Notes: generated from the letters alone by a model not told the origin. A stretch of 64,000 bases of DNA from Novacetimonas maltaceti (GCF_002906255.1 NZ_POTC01000011.1:1-64000), one strand, 5' to 3'; positions 26,399 through 35,478 are shown, numbered from the stretch's first letter. Numbers and translations: made by a program.

Positions 26399-26878
26399 TC
26401 AGCCGCCGCTGCCGTCGGAGGGCGAGGACCCTTCGGGGGGTGTCGCCATTTCTTCGCCTTCGGTGGAGCCATCAATGGACATGACCGCATCAAGGCTCTC
26501 GCACGCCTGGCGGAAATGCGTGTCGGACTGGAACTGTTTGCCACTGCACAGCTTGGCCGCATCAGGGACGCAGCTTTCGGTCGCGTCCTCGTAATCGGAT
26601 TCCATGACATCGTGGGCAAGCGACAGGTCAGGGTCGCGGTTGCCTTCGCTGGCCTTCTCGATCACGGCCTGGACCTTGTGGAGTTCCTGGAGCTTGTCCA
26701 GGCAGGGCTGGCTTGCGACGTCCGGCTTGAAATGCAGCACATCCATCGCGCGCTGTACCTTCTGTGTCGCAAGGCTCTGTGCCTGTGCGGGGGTGCAGAC
26801 ATACGCGGGCAGCGCCACAAGGGCCGGAAGCGTGAAGAAAAGGCGGCGTGCGAAAAGACTCACTGTGAAACGTTCCAT
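26399..26878 (-). CDS. Secreted hypothetical protein with conserved cysteines
   Basis: From the ATG at 26878 the 159-residue product begins MERFTVSLFARRLFFTLPAL, a signal peptide exiting near 'TPAQAQ' (residues 30-34). The mature part is polar and helical. It has cysteines at about C59, C103, C111 and C126, which could form two disulfides. The tail is rich in Ser, Gly and Glu and looks disordered. The frame stays open upstream to 27571, but that part lacks a start signal and has a different base composition, so I exclude it. AAGG lies upstream of the chosen ATG. No family is recognised. Location is predicted to be periplasmic. Confidence 0.7.
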   Translation of the reverse strand: MERFTVSLFARRLFFTLPALVALPAYVCTPAQAQSLATQKVQRAMDVLHFKPDVASQPCLDKLQELHKVQAVIEKASEGNRDPDLSLAHDVMESDYEDATESCVPDAAKLCSGKQFQSDTHFRQACESLDAVMSIDGSTEGEEMATPPEGSSPSDGSGG

Positions 26879-27609
26879 GACCTTATGCCCCGGACGCCGA
26901 CGGCGATACCGGGAAACCTGGCCTTTGCCATGACGCGCGGCCTGTCGGCACGCAGGAAGGGTAGGGCACGGATTATGACAGCATGGCAGGACGGGGAAAA
27001 GAGGCGCCGATATCTCAATGTGTGTCAAAAAAATCTTTGCGCCACCTACAACAAATGACAATCGTGGCAAAATTTGGAAAATTTGCTTACATTCTGATGT
27101 TGTTTTGAGTATAAAATCAGCCATTCGATATATTGCGTCGCATAAAATCGGGAGGTGCAGAGACATATGGCCCTGTAAAATCATTCGATATCGTAATGAT
27201 TTTGCGTATCCTAAAAATTCATGGTCCATCCATTGCCGCGTGAAGGCGAATTCACGCCCCTGATACAGGTGAGACGGGATATGTTGACTGTTACATATAT
27301 TGGCTGGTGCCGATATTGTGACCCATATTTCAGCCGTGGGTGGACGACATAACAGAACGGTCGGCAACGATCCGCAAATCGTCCCGGACAGTCGCGTCAT
27401 GCGGCACTTTCTTCCGGTTGCGGCGTTACTTTCGTCCGTGCGCGCGGCGCAGCCAATGCGTGACCGCGCTTTTTCGTACCTGACCTGAGGTTCCGCGATG
27501 GCATGCCGGCATGCCGGTGCATCGTGGACGCAGCCTGCATCGATGCTCCGCAATGAGGCGGAGCCCCTCAATCTAGTGTTGGCTGCCTGTGAAAGAGGAG
27601 TATCTCCCC
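26879..27609. other. Long gene-poor region with an AT-rich patch upstream of the polyol permease
   Basis: This 731-base stretch holds no gene I can support. Between about 27010 and 27300 it is clearly AT-rich compared with the flanking DNA. The ten-base direct repeat cattcgatat occurs at 27122-27131 and 27182-27191. The second copy lies in a 9-bp inverted repeat (aaaatcatt and aatgatttt, 27177-27203). These could be operator sites for the secreted protein gene or for the permease. Short open frames here (for example 27018-27263) have no clear ribosome-binding site or recognisable product. Confidence 0.55.
27122..27203. promoter_or_regulatory. Candidate operator: paired cattcgatat repeats and an inverted repeat
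   Basis: Two identical ten-base direct repeats are spaced 60 bases apart, six helical turns. The distal copy is inside a perfect 9-bp inverted repeat with a nine-base spacer. This arrangement is typical of a cooperative regulator site. No regulator gene is adjacent, so the binding protein is unknown. Confidence 0.4.
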
Positions 27610-28929
27610 TTGAAACAGACAGACATTCTGTCCCAACGAACTTCGATTGCCGACAAGCTTGGCATACCCACCCCCCTGTTCTGGGGGTTTGTCGGCCTGC
27701 TGTTCTTCATGATCGGCGACGGCGTGGAGGCGGGTTATCTTGCGCCGTATCTTGAAGAGCAGGGCATTTCCGGTCGTGACACCGCGCTGCTCTTCACGAT
27801 TTATGGAGTGACGGTTTCCATCTCCTCGTGGGTATCGGGTCCGCTGTCCGACCTGTGGGGCCCCAAGCGGGTCATGTGGATCGGCCTCGGGATCTGGGCC
27901 GTGTTCGAGGTCGCGTTCCTGTCCATGGGTGTCGCGACCAACAGCTATCCCATCATGCTTGCGGCCTATACGATGCGTGGCTTCGGCTATCCGCTGTTCA
28001 CGTATGGCTTCCTGGTGTGGATCGCCGCGGCAACGCCCCGCCACCAGCTTGGCTCGGCGGCGGGCTGGTTCTGGTTCGCGTTTTCCGGCGGCCTGCCGAC
28101 GCTTGGCTCCCTGTTCGCGAGTTTCGCCATCCCCGTGATCGGCGAGATGATGACGTTCTGGAGTTCGCTGGTGCTGGTGCTGTTCGGTGGCCTGCTTGCG
28201 CTGCTGATGACGCGCGAACCCACCGGCAGCAAGCGCCTTGCCGAACCGGGAACGCCTGCGAGTACGATCTTCTTCAGTTCCGTCAGCATCCTGTGGCGTG
28301 AACCCAAGACGTTCATCGCCATGATCGTGCGCATCATCGACACCGCGTCGGAATATGCGTTCCTGGTGATCATGCCGGCGTTCTTCACCAAGGTCATCGG
28401 CTTTTCGCTGTCGCAGTGGCTGCAGCTGCTGTCGATCATCTTCCTAGCAAACATCCTTGTGAACCTGGTGTCGGGCATGATGGCCGACCGTCTTGGCCAT
28501 CGTTCGGTCGTCGCCATTGGCGGCGGTGTCGGCGCCGCGATCACGGTCCTGCTGTTCTACTATGTGCCGCTGATGTTCCCCGGCAATTTCGCGATCGCGG
28601 CCGCCATGGGCGCGCTGTATGGCGCGACCGTTGCCGCCTTCGTGCCGCTGTCGGGCCTGATGCCGCAGATCTGCCCCAAGGAAAAGGCGGCGGCGCTGTC
28701 CGCGCTGGGCCTTGGCGCGGGGGCGAGCACCTGGGTCGGTCCGGCCGTCGTGACGTGGTTTGAATCGTGGCACGGGATCGAGGGGATCATCTGGATCTTC
28801 TCCGGCCTGTATCTGGTGTCGGCCCTGCTGACGATCACGCTGACGATCTCCCCCGAAGCGCGTCGTTACATGGACGAGGCCGCCGCCCGTGGCGACATCG
28901 CCGAGGAACTGGCTGCCGCCGAACACTGA
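27610..28929 (+). CDS. MFS polyol permease (ribitol/arabinitol transporter type)
   Basis: This is a 12-helix major facilitator superfamily transporter. The N-terminal 'LFWGFVGLLFFMIGDGVEAG' and 'GPLSDLWGPKRVMWIGLGIW' resemble the polyol permease group that includes RbtT and DalT. The substrate is therefore probably a sugar alcohol, taken up by proton symport. I prefer the TTG at 27610 (reading MKQTDILSQ), since AAGAGGAG lies nine bases upstream. A GTG at 27589 in the same frame has no such site. The gene stands alone, with a long upstream region and strong hairpins downstream. A mannitol-type dehydrogenase at 19857 could act on its substrate, though the two are not linked. Confidence 0.85.
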   Translation: MKQTDILSQRTSIADKLGIPTPLFWGFVGLLFFMIGDGVEAGYLAPYLEEQGISGRDTALLFTIYGVTVSISSWVSGPLSDLWGPKRVMWIGLGIWAVFEVAFLSMGVATNSYPIMLAAYTMRGFGYPLFTYGFLVWIAAATPRHQLGSAAGWFWFAFSGGLPTLGSLFASFAIPVIGEMMTFWSSLVLVLFGGLLALLMTREPTGSKRLAEPGTPASTIFFSSVSILWREPKTFIAMIVRIIDTASEYAFLVIMPAFFTKVIGFSLSQWLQLLSIIFLANILVNLVSGMMADRLGHRSVVAIGGGVGAAITVLLFYYVPLMFPGNFAIAAAMGALYGATVAAFVPLSGLMPQICPKEKAAALSALGLGAGASTWVGPAVVTWFESWHGIEGIIWIFSGLYLVSALLTITLTISPEARRYMDEAAARGDIAEELAAAEH

Positions 28930-28939
28930 TCGGCCCAAC

Positions 28940-28965
28940 CTTCCCCGTGCCGTTGCACGGGGAAG
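28940..28965 (+). terminator. Strong hairpin after the polyol permease
   Basis: The arms cttccccgtgc and gcacggggaag form a perfect 11-bp stem with the loop cgtt. No T-tract follows, so it may act as a 3'-end stabiliser rather than an intrinsic terminator. A second imperfect hairpin (cctcccacgg paired with ccgtgggggagg) lies at 28987-29015. Confidence 0.6.
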
Positions 28966-29072
28966 TCCCGGTCCGGTCTGACCATCCCTCCCACGGCATG
29001 AAACCGTGGGGGAGGCCGCCTTTACATCGTGACGCGGCCGTGCCGCCTCCCGTTTGGGCTGGGCGGTTATCT

Positions 29073-29093
29073 GTCAGGGGGCGTCCCCCTGAC
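29073..29093. repeat. Perfect 9-bp palindrome
   Basis: The arms gtcaggggg and ccccctgac flank cgt. It is of the same general kind as the palindrome at 1262-1282, a GC-rich dyad in a gene-free stretch with more imperfect dyads around it. Confidence 0.6.
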
Positions 29094-29440
29094 GCCCTGC
29101 GCATAGGGTTGCGGGGCGTGCAGTCCGTTGCGAAGCACAGGGAAGACCCTGTCCGATCTGCAACGGTTCCATTTGCATTGTGCGACCTGCCACAATCCCG
29201 AAACGGTTTACGCGTGCCTTTCTTTCCCTGCAGTGGGGGACGTGTTGGCCCATCGCGTAGCTATTGTGGCCGAACAGTTCCTGATTTCCATATCGGCATG
29301 TGAAATAATTGTCGTTATTGACAAATTATGTCCTGACAGCCCGATTTTATTTTTTTCATGATATGGTGATATTCAACCAAGGGAATTTTCTGAAAATACA
29401 GAATTACTCCTTCCGTGATTGAATGTTATGTGGATTTATT

Positions 29441-30058
29441 ATGAATATTAAGACTTTATGCGGTGTTTTTTCTCTTTTTCTGTCCGTAATTCCGTTGTCA
29501 GCAAAGGCGGAAGGGGAAAATTATGTGGGAACCATAAATAATATATCAATTTTGTATTCAACGGTTCCTGGGAATACTTATAAATTTGGCTCCATAGGAA
29601 TGCAGGCTGTAATAGGGGCCGCGCATCCGGACGGGAACATGGATATTATTTCCAAAAATTTTACAGCCATAACCTTTGACCAGAAAAACCATCTGAAAAC
29701 CGTGATTTCTACCGATCTGAAGCCAAACTTTGTTTTGTTTGCATGCGGGAAGGAAAAGAAAAATCTTTCAAAGGATTTTCTTATCGGAACTGAGAATGAT
29801 AAATATGCCCTTTACCCGACAAATGATGAAACAAATGCGGAAATCATGAACCTCATGACAACCTGCTCGATGGTTCTCATATCGATCGGGCCGGAAAATA
29901 AGTTTTATGTCATCCTTCTGGACGGGATGAAGCGGGCTTTGGACTCGCTGACCACCATCAAGGGCATTCCTTTTGATGTCGGGAACAAGGATCCCGAGTT
30001 CCCGTTGGCAACGGAGGACGGGAAGCCGTTCGTATATCCTGACGGTGGTGCGCACTAA
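29441..30058 (+). CDS. Low-GC orphan secreted hypothetical protein
   Basis: From the ATG at 29441 the 205-residue product starts MNIKTLCGVFSLFLSVIPLS, a clear signal peptide with cleavage expected after 'AKA'. The mature part is rich in Lys, Asn, Ile and Thr. It has a mixed beta/alpha pattern, two cysteines ('LFACGKEKK' and 'MTTCSMV') and a charged, proline-containing tail. Its AT-rich codon choice contrasts with every neighbour, which suggests recent acquisition. No Shine-Dalgarno site is clear ahead of the start. An ATG at 29423 is in frame but lies outside the signal peptide. I recognise no family and propose no function. Confidence 0.7.
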   Translation: MNIKTLCGVFSLFLSVIPLSAKAEGENYVGTINNISILYSTVPGNTYKFGSIGMQAVIGAAHPDGNMDIISKNFTAITFDQKNHLKTVISTDLKPNFVLFACGKEKKNLSKDFLIGTENDKYALYPTNDETNAEIMNLMTTCSMVLISIGPENKFYVILLDGMKRALDSLTTIKGIPFDVGNKDPEFPLATEDGKPFVYPDGGAH

Positions 30059-30190
30059 CGGATAAAAACCGGCATCGGGCGGTCCCGTCGCAAAGGCGCC
30101 TGCGCCCGGTGCCGTGGTGGGCAGGCGCGCGGACTGTACTGACGCGCGGCGGCGTGATGTTGCAAAAGGCGGGGAAAGCCATCCATGCCC

Positions 30191-30226
30191 CGTCCTCCCG
30201 TCCTCCCGTCCTCCCGTCCTCCCGTC
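30191..30226. repeat. Tandem repeat of an 8-base unit (4.5 copies)
   Basis: The unit cgtcctcc is repeated four times without error and then starts a fifth time (cgtc). It lies 130 bases downstream of the low-GC orphan gene. Such octamer arrays can change copy number by slippage, and this one does not fall within a supported gene. Confidence 0.85.
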
Positions 30227-30354
30227 ATGCGTGGCGATGCAGCACGACAGTCGGGGTTGCCGTGCCGGATGCCCCCCATGTCAGGGCTGCCGTAAGGGAT
30301 GGTCTTTCAGGGCGGGATATCCATCGGCCCGGTGGCGTGATCGACGCAAAAAAA

Positions 30355-30389
30355 CGCGGACCCGCATCGGCAGGTCCGCGTCCTTTTTA
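30355..30389. terminator. Bidirectional rho-independent terminator
   Basis: The arms cgcggacc (30355-30362) and ggtccgcg (30373-30380) form a perfect 8-bp stem. On the plus strand tcctttttat follows; on the minus strand the hairpin is followed by a run of T (read from aaaaaaa at 30348-30354). It therefore can end both the orphan gene and the minus-strand gene at 30424. Confidence 0.85.
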
Positions 30390-30423
30390 TCCATGATGCC
30401 TTACAGGCGCGCGCCTGGTTGCG

Positions 30424-30708
30424 TCAGGCCCGTTCGGGACGGCGACGCGCCGGGCGCGAGGGGGCAGGGCGATTTCCTGCCGCCGTGGCCTCGCGTCCCT
30501 TGGCCGCAGGCGTTTTCATCGCCGGTGCCGCAGCCAGTTCGGCTTCCAGCTGGCGGATGCGCTTCTGCACGCTTTCACGCAGGGCGGGGGCGGTATGCGA
30601 TTTCATGTTCGCAAGGGTTTCACGCAGGTCGCGCAGCTGCTTCTGCTTTTCCGCCAGCGAACGGCGGATGGGCTGGTTGTCGGACATCTGTCCGTGGAAT
30701 GCACGCAT
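30424..30708 (-). CDS. Small basic, coiled-coil hypothetical protein
   Basis: The product is about 94 residues long. It contains a helix of heptad-like pattern ('RRSLAEKQKQLRDLRETLAN', then 'RESVQKRIRQLEAELA') that is likely to form a coiled coil. An alanine/proline/arginine-rich tail ('KTPAAKGREATAAGNRPAPS') follows and looks disordered and nucleic-acid-like in charge. I place the start at 30708 (MRAFHGQ), with 30687 (MSDNQPI) as an alternative; neither has a strong ribosome-binding site. The frame is open from 30786. No family is recognised. A bidirectional terminator follows the stop. Confidence 0.55.
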   Translation of the reverse strand: MRAFHGQMSDNQPIRRSLAEKQKQLRDLRETLANMKSHTAPALRESVQKRIRQLEAELAAAPAMKTPAAKGREATAAGNRPAPSRPARRRPERA

Positions 30709-30857
30709 GATGATAATCCATTCGAATGGAAAACAAGACGTCTGTTCAGGGTAGGCAGGAAAGGACACGCACGCCCCCACACCCATGAAGGGAGGTTCCC
30801 TGCATGGGGCATGACGGCGATCGGATGATCCGTGTCAGCCGGAAGGCGCGTACGCGC

Positions 30858-31928
30858 TCAGGCGCGGGGCGTGGCCATGATGTCAGCCAGTGCGTCGCAC
30901 AGCGCCTGACATTCGGCTTCGGTCCCGATGGTGATACGGAGCCATTGGGCGATTCGGGGTGTCCTGAAATGCCGCACGATGATCGCCCGTTCCCGCAGGG
31001 CCCGGGCAAGGTTCAGTGCGTCATGGCCAGGATGGTGCGCGAACACGAAATTCGCGCATGAGGGAAGGACCTCGAACCCCATCTTTCCCAGGCTGTCTGT
31101 CAGCCTGTCGCGTGATCTTATGATCCGTTCACGTATGTTGGCAAGCCATTCCCGATCCTCGATCGCGGCAATCGCACCTGCCTGCGCCAGTCGGTCGAGC
31201 GGGTAGGAGTTGAAGCTGTCCTTCACTCGGGTCAGCGCCTCGATCAGGTCGGGATGCCCCACGGCATATCCCACCCGCAATCCCGCCAGCGCGCTGGATT
31301 TGGACAGGGTGCGCACCACCAGCAGGTTGTCATGGCGCGCGGTCAGGGGAATCGCGGTCTCGCCCCCGAAATCGACATAGGCCTCGTCCACGACGACAAC
31401 CTGGTCGCGATGATGGGTCAGCAGCGCCTCTATATCCGCAAGGGACAGCGCCATGCCGGTGGGTGCGTTCGGGTTGGGCACGATCACGCCACCGCACGGA
31501 CGCATGTAGTCCGCGACATTGACGCGCATGTCCGCATCAAGCGGCACCATCTGCGCCGTAATGCCGTACAGCCCGCAATAGACGGGATAGAAGCTGTAGG
31601 AGATGTCGGGGAACAGCAGCGGCCCTTCATGCTTCAGCAGCGCCTGGAACGTATGGGCCAGGACCTCGTCCGACCCGTTGCCAACGAACACATGCCCTGC
31701 AGGGACGTCGTGGGCGCGCCCGATCGCCTGGCGCAGCGCCAGCGCCGACGGGTCGGGATACAGGCGCAGCGTGTCGTCCGTCGCCGCCCGGATGGCCGCA
31801 AGCGCCTTGGGCGAGGGGCCATAGGGGGATTCGTTGGTGTTGAGCTTGATCAGGTTGGTCATCCGCGGCTGCTCCCCCGGGACATAGGGGGTCAGGGTGT
31901 GGACGACGGGGCTCCAGAAACGGCTCAT
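30858..31928 (-). CDS. hisC: Histidinol-phosphate aminotransferase
   Basis: HisC is a pyridoxal-phosphate enzyme that converts imidazole-acetol phosphate to histidinol phosphate in histidine synthesis. It is also often active on aromatic keto acids. Visible hallmarks are '[20 protein letters not shown]', '[16 protein letters not shown]', '[16 protein letters not shown]', '[14 protein letters not shown]' and the PLP-lysine segment '[19 protein letters not shown]'. The start at 31928 (MSRFWSPVV) gives 356 residues; the frame is open to 31967. No other his gene is in the window, so this copy might serve histidine or phenylalanine/tyrosine synthesis. It lies 108 bases downstream of the ankyrin gene on the same strand. 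Confidence 0.9.
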   Translation of the reverse strand: MSRFWSPVVHTLTPYVPGEQPRMTNLIKLNTNESPYGPSPKALAAIRAATDDTLRLYPDPSALALRQAIGRAHDVPAGHVFVGNGSDEVLAHTFQALLKHEGPLLFPDISYSFYPVYCGLYGITAQMVPLDADMRVNVADYMRPCGGVIVPNPNAPTGMALSLADIEALLTHHRDQVVVVDEAYVDFGGETAIPLTARHDNLLVVRTLSKSSALAGLRVGYAVGHPDLIEALTRVKDSFNSYPLDRLAQAGAIAAIEDREWLANIRERIIRSRDRLTDSLGKMGFEVLPSCANFVFAHHPGHDALNLARALRERAIIVRHFRTPRIAQWLRITIGTEAECQALCDALADIMATPRA

Positions 31929-32036
31929 TGCATTTGGGTTCCACTGGAATGCGAAGAACGCCGGCACGCATGGCGCATGCCGACGCAGGGCGTGGGGTGC
32001 GGATGGATCAGGTGGCGGGTGGGTGGGGCTTGGGGC

Positions 32037-32585
32037 CTATGCCTGCGGGGGCTTGCGCCCCATCAGCGCCAGAAGTTCGGCATTGTCCTGCCGGGTCGCC
32101 AGGATGCGTGCGCTGACGCCTTCGCCATCGCGCAGGTCGGGGTCCGCCCCATGTTCCAGCAGCAGGGCCACCATCGGGTCACGGTTGAACATGACGGCAA
32201 AGATCAGCGGCGTGCGACCGACCCCGTTGGGGATGTCGATCTTCGCCCCGTGCGCGATCAGGGTGCGCGCGCTGGGCAGGTCGCCCTTGAACGCCACGCC
32301 CGCCAGCGCGGTCGCCCCCTTCTGGTCCTGCAGGTCCGGGTTGGCCCCGCCTTCCAGCAGCGCGCGCACCGTGTCGGCATGGCCGTTGTAACCCGCCAGG
32401 ATCAGGGCGGTGTAGCCCTTGTCATTGCGGATGTCGGGGTCGATTCCCGCGCGCAGGAACTCCCTGACCAGGTCCGTTTCCCCATCCCGCGCGGCGGACA
32501 GGTACAGGTCCGCGATCTGCGTGTCCGTAAAGGTCTGCTCGGGTGCGGTGGCGGCGGGGTCGCCGCTGGCGATTGTCTGGGTCAT
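32037..32585 (-). CDS. Ankyrin-repeat protein
   Basis: From the ATG at 32585 the protein has 182 residues and about five ankyrin repeats. 'ARDGETDLVREFLRAGIDPD', 'DKGYTALILAGYNGHADTVR', 'QKGATALAGVAFKGDLPSAR' and 'GVGRTPLIFAVMFNRDPMVA' each show the T-x-L-x-x-A and L-L-x-x-G-A-x-x-D pattern. No signal peptide is visible. GAGGCAGG lies upstream of the start. Ankyrin modules mediate protein binding, and a partner cannot be predicted. It lies upstream of hisC on the minus strand and is divergent from tkt. Confidence 0.88.
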   Translation of the reverse strand: MTQTIASGDPAATAPEQTFTDTQIADLYLSAARDGETDLVREFLRAGIDPDIRNDKGYTALILAGYNGHADTVRALLEGGANPDLQDQKGATALAGVAFKGDLPSARTLIAHGAKIDIPNGVGRTPLIFAVMFNRDPMVALLLEHGADPDLRDGEGVSARILATRQDNAELLALMGRKPPQA

Positions 32586-33286
32586 GGGCCTGCCTCGCGT
32601 GCGGGTTGCGGGAATAAGACGGATGGGGCGGCGCGACGGCCCCGGGCGCATATGCCGCGACGCATTGGCCCGCCCGCGGCGTGCGCGTCACGGCGGGCCG
32701 GTCGGGATGCGTGCGCGGCACCGCCATGCGATGATTACGCAATGCCGTGCCCCTCCGCAAGACGGGGGCCGGGCGTCGCTGTGGCGTATATCGTCGCGGA
32801 TGTGTCTGACATGGGGTCATGTCATTTTCATGGCCGCGCCGATGGCGCACGAAACAGGCATGGGAAAGCAGGCCCGTGCCTGCCGGGTCCGTTACGGCGG
32901 CGTATCATGGGGTCGAGCAGTCGTGATTCGCCAAGGCTGGCATCACGCGCGGTTCGGGCCTTCAATAGGCAGGCTGTCGCGCCGGATGAGGTGGCTTGTT
33001 CCCATATGGTGGTCGTGAGATTGTGCGTAAAACGGTTGCCCCATCAACCGTTTCGGACAGGCCCCGGCGTATCGCAACCCACATCCCGCCCCGCGTCGGG
33101 GCGGCGTGGGGCGTCGGCGTCTGTCACGTGATGTGCATCTTGCCGGAGTGACGGGAAGAGAGGCGGATTTCCTGCCGTCCCGGCATGTCGGGCGTGTTGC
33201 GGATCGGGGCAGTCATGATGAAGGAGAGCGGTTTTATGCATTCATTGTTTCCCTGTCCCGCAAGGGCGCCAGAAGGAGGCGGCAGC
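32586..33286. other. Long divergent intergenic region upstream of tkt
   Basis: This 701-base stretch separates the ankyrin gene from transketolase. A perfect 9-bp stem with a six-base loop (aaacggttg and caaccgttt) occurs at 33030-33053 without a T-tract, about 235 bases before the tkt ATG. The remaining short frames lack ribosome-binding sites. The region should include the promoter and leader of the pentose-phosphate genes. I did not find a -35/-10 pair I would defend. Confidence 0.45.
33030..33053. promoter_or_regulatory. Inverted repeat in the tkt upstream region
   Basis: The perfect arms aaacggttg and caaccgttt flank ccccat. The dyad could be an operator or an RNA hairpin in the tkt leader. 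No T-tract follows, so it is not an intrinsic terminator. No function is established. Confidence 0.4.
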
Positions 33287-35353
33287 ATGCCGGCCAACAT
33301 CGATACGTTGTGCATCAACACGATCCGCACATTGTCCATGGACGCGGTGCAGAAGGCCAATTCCGGCCATCCCGGCACGGCCATGGCGCTTGCGCCCCCG
33401 GCCTATACGCTGTGGCGCGATGTCCTGAACTATGACCCCGCCAATCCGCTGTGGCCCAACCGCGACCGCTTCGTGCTGTCGATCGGCCATGCGTCGATGC
33501 TGCTGTATTCGCTGATCTACCTGGCCGGGGTGCGTGACGTCAGGGATGGGAAGGTGGTCGATGCGCCGTCGCTGACGGTCAAGGACATCGAGCAGTTCCG
33601 CCAGCTCGATTCCCGCACGCCGGGCCATCCCGAATACCACCATACCGCAGGCGTGGAGACCACGACCGGCCCGCTCGGGCAGGGGTGTGGCAATTCCGTG
33701 GGCATGGCGATGGCGGAAAAATGGCTCGCCGCGCGTTTCAACAAGCCGGAATTCAAGCTGTTCGACTATCACGTCTATACGTTCTGCGGTGATGGCGACA
33801 ACATGGAAGGCGTCTCGAGCGAGGCGGCCTCCGTTGCCGGCCACCTCAAGCTGGGCAACCTGACGTGGATCTACGACAGCAACCGCATTTCCATCGAGGG
33901 TGACACCCACATCACCTTCACCGAGAACGTGCACAAGCGCTTCGAGGCCTATGGCTGGCATGTTCTCGAACTGCGCGACGCGAATGACACGGGTGATTTC
34001 AGGCGCCTGCTCGAAGAAGCGAAGGCCGAGACGTCGCGCCCGACGCTGATCATCGTGCATTCGATCATCGGCTGGGGTTCGCCGCACAAGGCGGGCACGG
34101 CGGATGCGCACGGATCGCCGCTGGGTGTCGAGGAAATCCGCGAGACCAAGAAATTCTACGGCTGGCCGGAGGACAAGAGCTTCTATGTCCCCGATGGCGT
34201 GCCGGAGCATTTTCAGGCGGGCATCGCGACGCGTGGCGCGGCAGCCAGCAAGGCGTGGGGCGAACTGTTCGCCGCCTATCGCAAGGAATACCCGGAACTC
34301 GCCGCGCAGCTCGACAGCATCTTCGCAGGCAGGCTGCCCGAGGGCTGGGACAAGGACATCGCGACCTTCCCCGCCGACGCCAAGGGCATCGCCTCGCGCG
34401 CAAGCTCGGCCAAGGTGCTCAACCAGGTGGCGGCCAACTACCCGTGGATGATCGGCGGTTCGGCCGACCTGTCGCCGTCCACCAAGACGCACATGACGTT
34501 CGAGGGCGCGGGCGACTTCCAGCCGCCGCAGTGGGGGGCGACCTATGGCGGGCGCAACCTGCATTTCGGCGTGCGTGAACATGTCATGGGCTCGATCTGC
34601 AACGGCCTGGCGCTTGCGGGGCTGCGGCCCTACTGCTCGGGCTTCCTGATCTTCTCCGACTACATGAAGCCGCCAATCCGCCTGTCGGCGCTGATGAAGC
34701 TGCCGGTGCTGTATATCTTCACTCACGATTCCATCGGCGTGGGCGAGGACGGGCCCACCCACCAGCCGATCGAGCAGCTGGCGCAGCTGCGCGCGACGCC
34801 GGGCGTCACCCTGATCCGTCCGTCGGACGCGAACGAGGTGGCCGAGGCGTGGCGCACGCTGATCCCGCTGACGGATCGCCCAAGCGTGCTGGTGCTGAGC
34901 CGCCAGAACCTGCCGACCATCTGCCGCAAGACCTATGCGCCTGCGTCGGGGCTGGCAAAAGGGGCCTATGTCCTTGCGGATGCCGATGGCAAACCCGATG
35001 TCATCCTTATGGCGACAGGCAGCGAGGTCGGTCTGGTGGTGAAGGCGTACGAGCAGCTCAAGGCCGAAGGCGTGAAGGCGCGCGTCGTGTCGATGCCGTC
35101 GTGGGACCTGTTCGAGGCCCAGCCCCAATCCTACCGCGACAGCGTGCTGCCCCGTGATGTCACCGCCCGCGTGGCGGTGGAGCAGGCGGCGCAGCTGGGC
35201 TGGGACCGGTATGTCGGGCTCGATGGTGCGACCATCGTCATGCACACGTTCGGTGCTTCCGCCCCGGCGGAGCAGCTGGAGGTCAAGTTCGGCTTCACCG
35301 TGGACGCCGTCGTGGCGGAGGCGCGCAAGCAGCTTGCCCGCAAGGCGTCATAG
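33287..35353 (+). CDS. tkt: Transketolase
   Basis: Transketolase moves two-carbon units between sugar phosphates with thiamine diphosphate. The N-terminal '[20 protein letters not shown]' and the diphosphate-binding '[20 protein letters not shown]' followed by '[19 protein letters not shown]' are diagnostic. The central domain shows '[20 protein letters not shown]' and '[20 protein letters not shown]'-like sequence. Length is 688 residues, normal for the family. AAGGAGG lies seven bases before the ATG at 33287, a near-perfect ribosome-binding site that decides against the longer open frame from 33185. It is the first gene of the pentose-phosphate group, followed by a strong terminator. Confidence 0.97.
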   Translation: MPANIDTLCINTIRTLSMDAVQKANSGHPGTAMALAPPAYTLWRDVLNYDPANPLWPNRDRFVLSIGHASMLLYSLIYLAGVRDVRDGKVVDAPSLTVKDIEQFRQLDSRTPGHPEYHHTAGVETTTGPLGQGCGNSVGMAMAEKWLAARFNKPEFKLFDYHVYTFCGDGDNMEGVSSEAASVAGHLKLGNLTWIYDSNRISIEGDTHITFTENVHKRFEAYGWHVLELRDANDTGDFRRLLEEAKAETSRPTLIIVHSIIGWGSPHKAGTADAHGSPLGVEEIRETKKFYGWPEDKSFYVPDGVPEHFQAGIATRGAAASKAWGELFAAYRKEYPELAAQLDSIFAGRLPEGWDKDIATFPADAKGIASRASSAKVLNQVAANYPWMIGGSADLSPSTKTHMTFEGAGDFQPPQWGATYGGRNLHFGVREHVMGSICNGLALAGLRPYCSGFLIFSDYMKPPIRLSALMKLPVLYIFTHDSIGVGEDGPTHQPIEQLAQLRATPGVTLIRPSDANEVAEAWRTLIPLTDRPSVLVLSRQNLPTICRKTYAPASGLAKGAYVLADADGKPDVILMATGSEVGLVVKAYEQLKAEGVKARVVSMPSWDLFEAQPQSYRDSVLPRDVTARVAVEQAAQLGWDRYVGLDGATIVMHTFGASAPAEQLEVKFGFTVDAVVAEARKQLARKAS

Positions 35354-35370
35354 ACCGTCATCCATAGCGG

Positions 35371-35405
35371 AACAGGGCCGAAAGGCCCTGTTTTTCCGTT
35401 TTTGT
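35371..35405 (+). terminator. Rho-independent terminator between tkt and tal-pgi
   Basis: A perfect 9-bp stem, aacagggcc with ggccctgtt, closes a GAAA tetraloop (35371-35392). It is followed by tttccgttttt. Such hairpins are very stable. Transcription of the following genes must therefore read through it or start from a promoter in the remaining 75 bases before 35479. Confidence 0.9.
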
Positions 35406-35478
35406 CAGGACCAGGGCGGAAGGGGCCGCGCCGCAGGATGCGCGCACCCGCCCGCCCAAGAGAAGGGAATGCACAGAA

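Larger units (their letters stand above)
28930..29440. other. Gene-poor region with GC-rich palindromes passing into low-GC DNA
   Basis: The first half holds three strong dyads: 28940-28965, 28987-29015 and 29073-29093. Past about 29270 the composition turns AT-rich and stays so into the orphan gene at 29441. A perfect TTGACA lies at 29318-29323, but no good -10 box follows at 16-18 bases; the nearest is GATTTT after 19. No coding frame in the stretch has a convincing ribosome-binding site. Confidence 0.5.

Noticed and set aside
27018-27263. An 81-codon frame in the AT-rich patch
   Set aside because: It has no ribosome-binding site, and its amino-acid order looks like translated AT-rich DNA.
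26879-27571. The upstream part of the long minus-strand frame as an extension of the secreted protein
   Set aside because: It lacks a start signal, its base composition is different, and the signal peptide begins at 26878.
30059-30423. A CRISPR-like array at the octamer repeat
   Set aside because: The units are contiguous eight-base copies without spacers, so it is a simple tandem repeat.
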